Shown: positions 63,048 through 64,000 of the stretch, piece by piece
How positions within the stretch are numbered: position 1 is the stretch's first letter
Layout of the letters: the number at the start of each line of letters is the position of its first letter
Origin: Natronorubrum texcoconense
Lineage (GTDB): Archaea > Halobacteriota > Halobacteria > Halobacteriales > Natrialbaceae
Length of the DNA stretch: 64,000 nucleotides
NCBI RefSeq assembly: GCF_900100335.1
Contig: NZ_FNFE01000002.1
Coordinates: forward strand, 744,001 to 808,000
Reading direction: 5' to 3'
Notes under the pieces: model-generated
What the model saw: the letters and a program-made list of their open reading frames with translations, nothing else
What the model was told of the DNA's origin: nothing
Databases searched by the model: none
Program-made: the position numbers and the translations under genes

Positions 63048-63776
63048 ATGGCAACGCAACCGCACCTGCTGGTAGACGACGGCGATCTGACCGATCGAGT
63101 TCTCATTCCGGGCGACCCCGGTCGCGTCGACCGCATCGCCGGCCACTGTGACGAGCACGAAACGATCGCCGAAAACCGCGAGTACAAGGTCGTCAACGCG
63201 ACCTACGAGGGCCAGGAGCTGACGATCTGCTCGACCGGAATCGGCTGTCCCTCCGCGGCCATCGCCGTCGAAGAGCTCGCGAACGTCGGCGTCGAGAACT
63301 TCATCCGCGTCGGCACGACCGGCGCGCTCCAGTCGGACATCGAGATCGGCGACATGATCGTCGCGACCGGCGCGGCGAAAAACGAGGGGACCTCGAAGCG
63401 CTACGAGGCCGTCGAGTACCCCGCCGTACCGGACTACGACGTGCTCTCGGCGCTCGTCGATTCAGCCGAAGCGAACGACGAGGAGGTCCACGTCGGCCCC
63501 ATCGCCTCGGACGACGCCTACTACGCGGAATCCGACGAGGCCGTCGAAGATTGGGAGGCCGCCGGACTCCTCTCGGTCGAGATGGAAGCCGCCGCCGTCT
63601 TCTCGCTGGCCCGCCGCAAGGGCCTGCGCGCCGGCGCGATCTGCACCGTCGACGGCAACCTCGTCGAGGGCACCCAGAAGGGCACCGACACCGAGGACGA
63701 CGAACTGCCGGACAAGGCCAAGAACAACGTCGGTCGCGCGATCGATATCGCGCTCGAGGCCACGACCCAACTGTAA
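63048..63776 (+). CDS. udp: Uridine phosphorylase (PNP/UDP family)
   Basis: 242 residues. GDPGRVDRIA near 25-34, CSTGIGCPSAAI near 63-74, FIRVGTTGALQ near 87-97 for phosphate, and SVEMEAAAVFSLA near 173-185 for the ribose. It splits uridine with phosphate to uracil and ribose 1-phosphate. It is the entry step into the pentose bisphosphate route completed by the PfkB and isomerase genes here. ATG 63048. Confidence 0.93.
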   Translation: MATQPHLLVDDGDLTDRVLIPGDPGRVDRIAGHCDEHETIAENREYKVVNATYEGQELTICSTGIGCPSAAIAVEELANVGVENFIRVGTTGALQSDIEIGDMIVATGAAKNEGTSKRYEAVEYPAVPDYDVLSALVDSAEANDEEVHVGPIASDDAYYAESDEAVEDWEAAGLLSVEMEAAAVFSLARRKGLRAGAICTVDGNLVEGTQKGTDTEDDELPDKAKNNVGRAIDIALEATTQL

Positions 63777-63873
63777 CGGCCGCTCGTCGCTGCTTCAGCC
63801 ACTCGATTTTTCGTCGAAGCTCCCGCCCGATAGCGTCCGCTCGACTCCGGACACTCCTCGAAAAACTGGCGTC

Positions 63874-64000
63874 TCAGTCGTCGGAAAGCTGTGCTGCGAG
63901 CGCCGTCGCCCGGTCCGTGAGGTTTTCGGTCGTCGTGGACGCGTTCTGCAACTCGTCGTTGATCGCCGCAAAGAGCCGATCCAGCGCCATCTCCCCGTTC
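63874..64000 (-). CDS. C-terminal end of a coiled-coil protein (5' part outside window)
   Basis: Last 42 residues are visible: NGEMALDRLFAAINDELQNAS then TENLTDRATALAAQLSDD, amphipathic and helix-forming. Gene starts beyond the window edge. Identity not clear; the repeating pattern would fit a helical bundle tail, for example of a signalling protein. Confidence 0.5.
   Translation of the reverse strand, partial: NGEMALDRLFAAINDELQNASTTTENLTDRATALAAQLSDD

Overview
The window is a stretch of haloarchaeal chromosome. The evidence is high GC with strong GC bias at third codon positions, acidic predicted proteins, TATA-like boxes about 26-30 bases before start codons (leaderless transcripts), Tat/lipobox signal peptides, and many Halobacteria-specific families (HalOD1, DUF7344-, DUF7509-, DUF7835- and DUF5817-like proteins, PQQ-propeller lipoproteins). 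Gene content and DNA style suggest the order Natrialbales (Natrinema/Haloterrigena-like), but this is an inference. There is no rRNA and no CRISPR array; one tRNA (Leu, anticodon UAA) is present.

Layout. 0-11 kb: a cut siroheme decarboxylase subunit, a TrpD2-like protein, two SDRs, a small multidrug-export-family protein, a zinc deacylase, a cytoplasmic/exported cyclophilin pair flanking a hexapeptide acyltransferase, a PQQ-propeller surface protein, a DUF192 lipoprotein and a ferredoxin. 11.0-11.5 kb: tRNA-Leu followed by a 13-bp copy of its own 3' end 333 bp downstream, a possible att scar. 11.6-14.8 kb: a complete tungstate uptake operon with a ModE/TOBE regulator and a palindromic operator candidate. 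15-18.4 kb: membrane-anchored DUF7344-like protein, aldehyde dehydrogenase, the first copy (A) of a structured repeated element, and an AT-richer orphan membrane gene. 18.7-22.2 kb: the nadA-nadB-nadC operon. 22.4-27.6 kb: sugar oxidoreductase, then an AT-richer decayed zone with a multi-PAS histidine kinase and at least two broken genes. 27.6-54 kb: mostly core metabolism and housekeeping (amidohydrolase, HMG-CoA reductase, isocitrate dehydrogenase, asparaginase, methionine aminopeptidase, tRNA methylthiotransferase, GatD), a GH26-like lipoprotein, a sulfite-oxidase-like Mo enzyme next to a MoaD/SAMP-like protein, and a pair of overlapping TrkA-C membrane proteins. Copy B of the structured element lies at 36.85-37.03 kb. 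54.7-56.3 kb: an IS200/IS605-type TnpB-only element with terminal hairpins and a divergent 44-residue protein. 56.4-64 kb: patatin phospholipase, K+ channel, a repeat-dense intergenic block, and a dispersed nucleoside/pentose-phosphate salvage group (DeoC, ribose-1,5-bisphosphate isomerase, PfkB kinase, uridine phosphorylase).

How genes work together. TupA-TupB-TupC import tungstate under a ModE-like regulator. NadA, NadB and NadC make nicotinate mononucleotide from aspartate and DHAP. Udp, a PfkB kinase and the isomerase fit the halophilic-archaeal route from nucleosides to ribulose bisphosphate. The TrkA-C pair and the K+ channel point to potassium handling. The most unusual item is the two-copy element at 17.70-17.83 and 36.85-37.03 kb: it shares a 14-base block and a 52-base block (one mismatch) and has a hairpin with three compensatory base-pair changes, the signature expected of a selected RNA (or DNA) structure.
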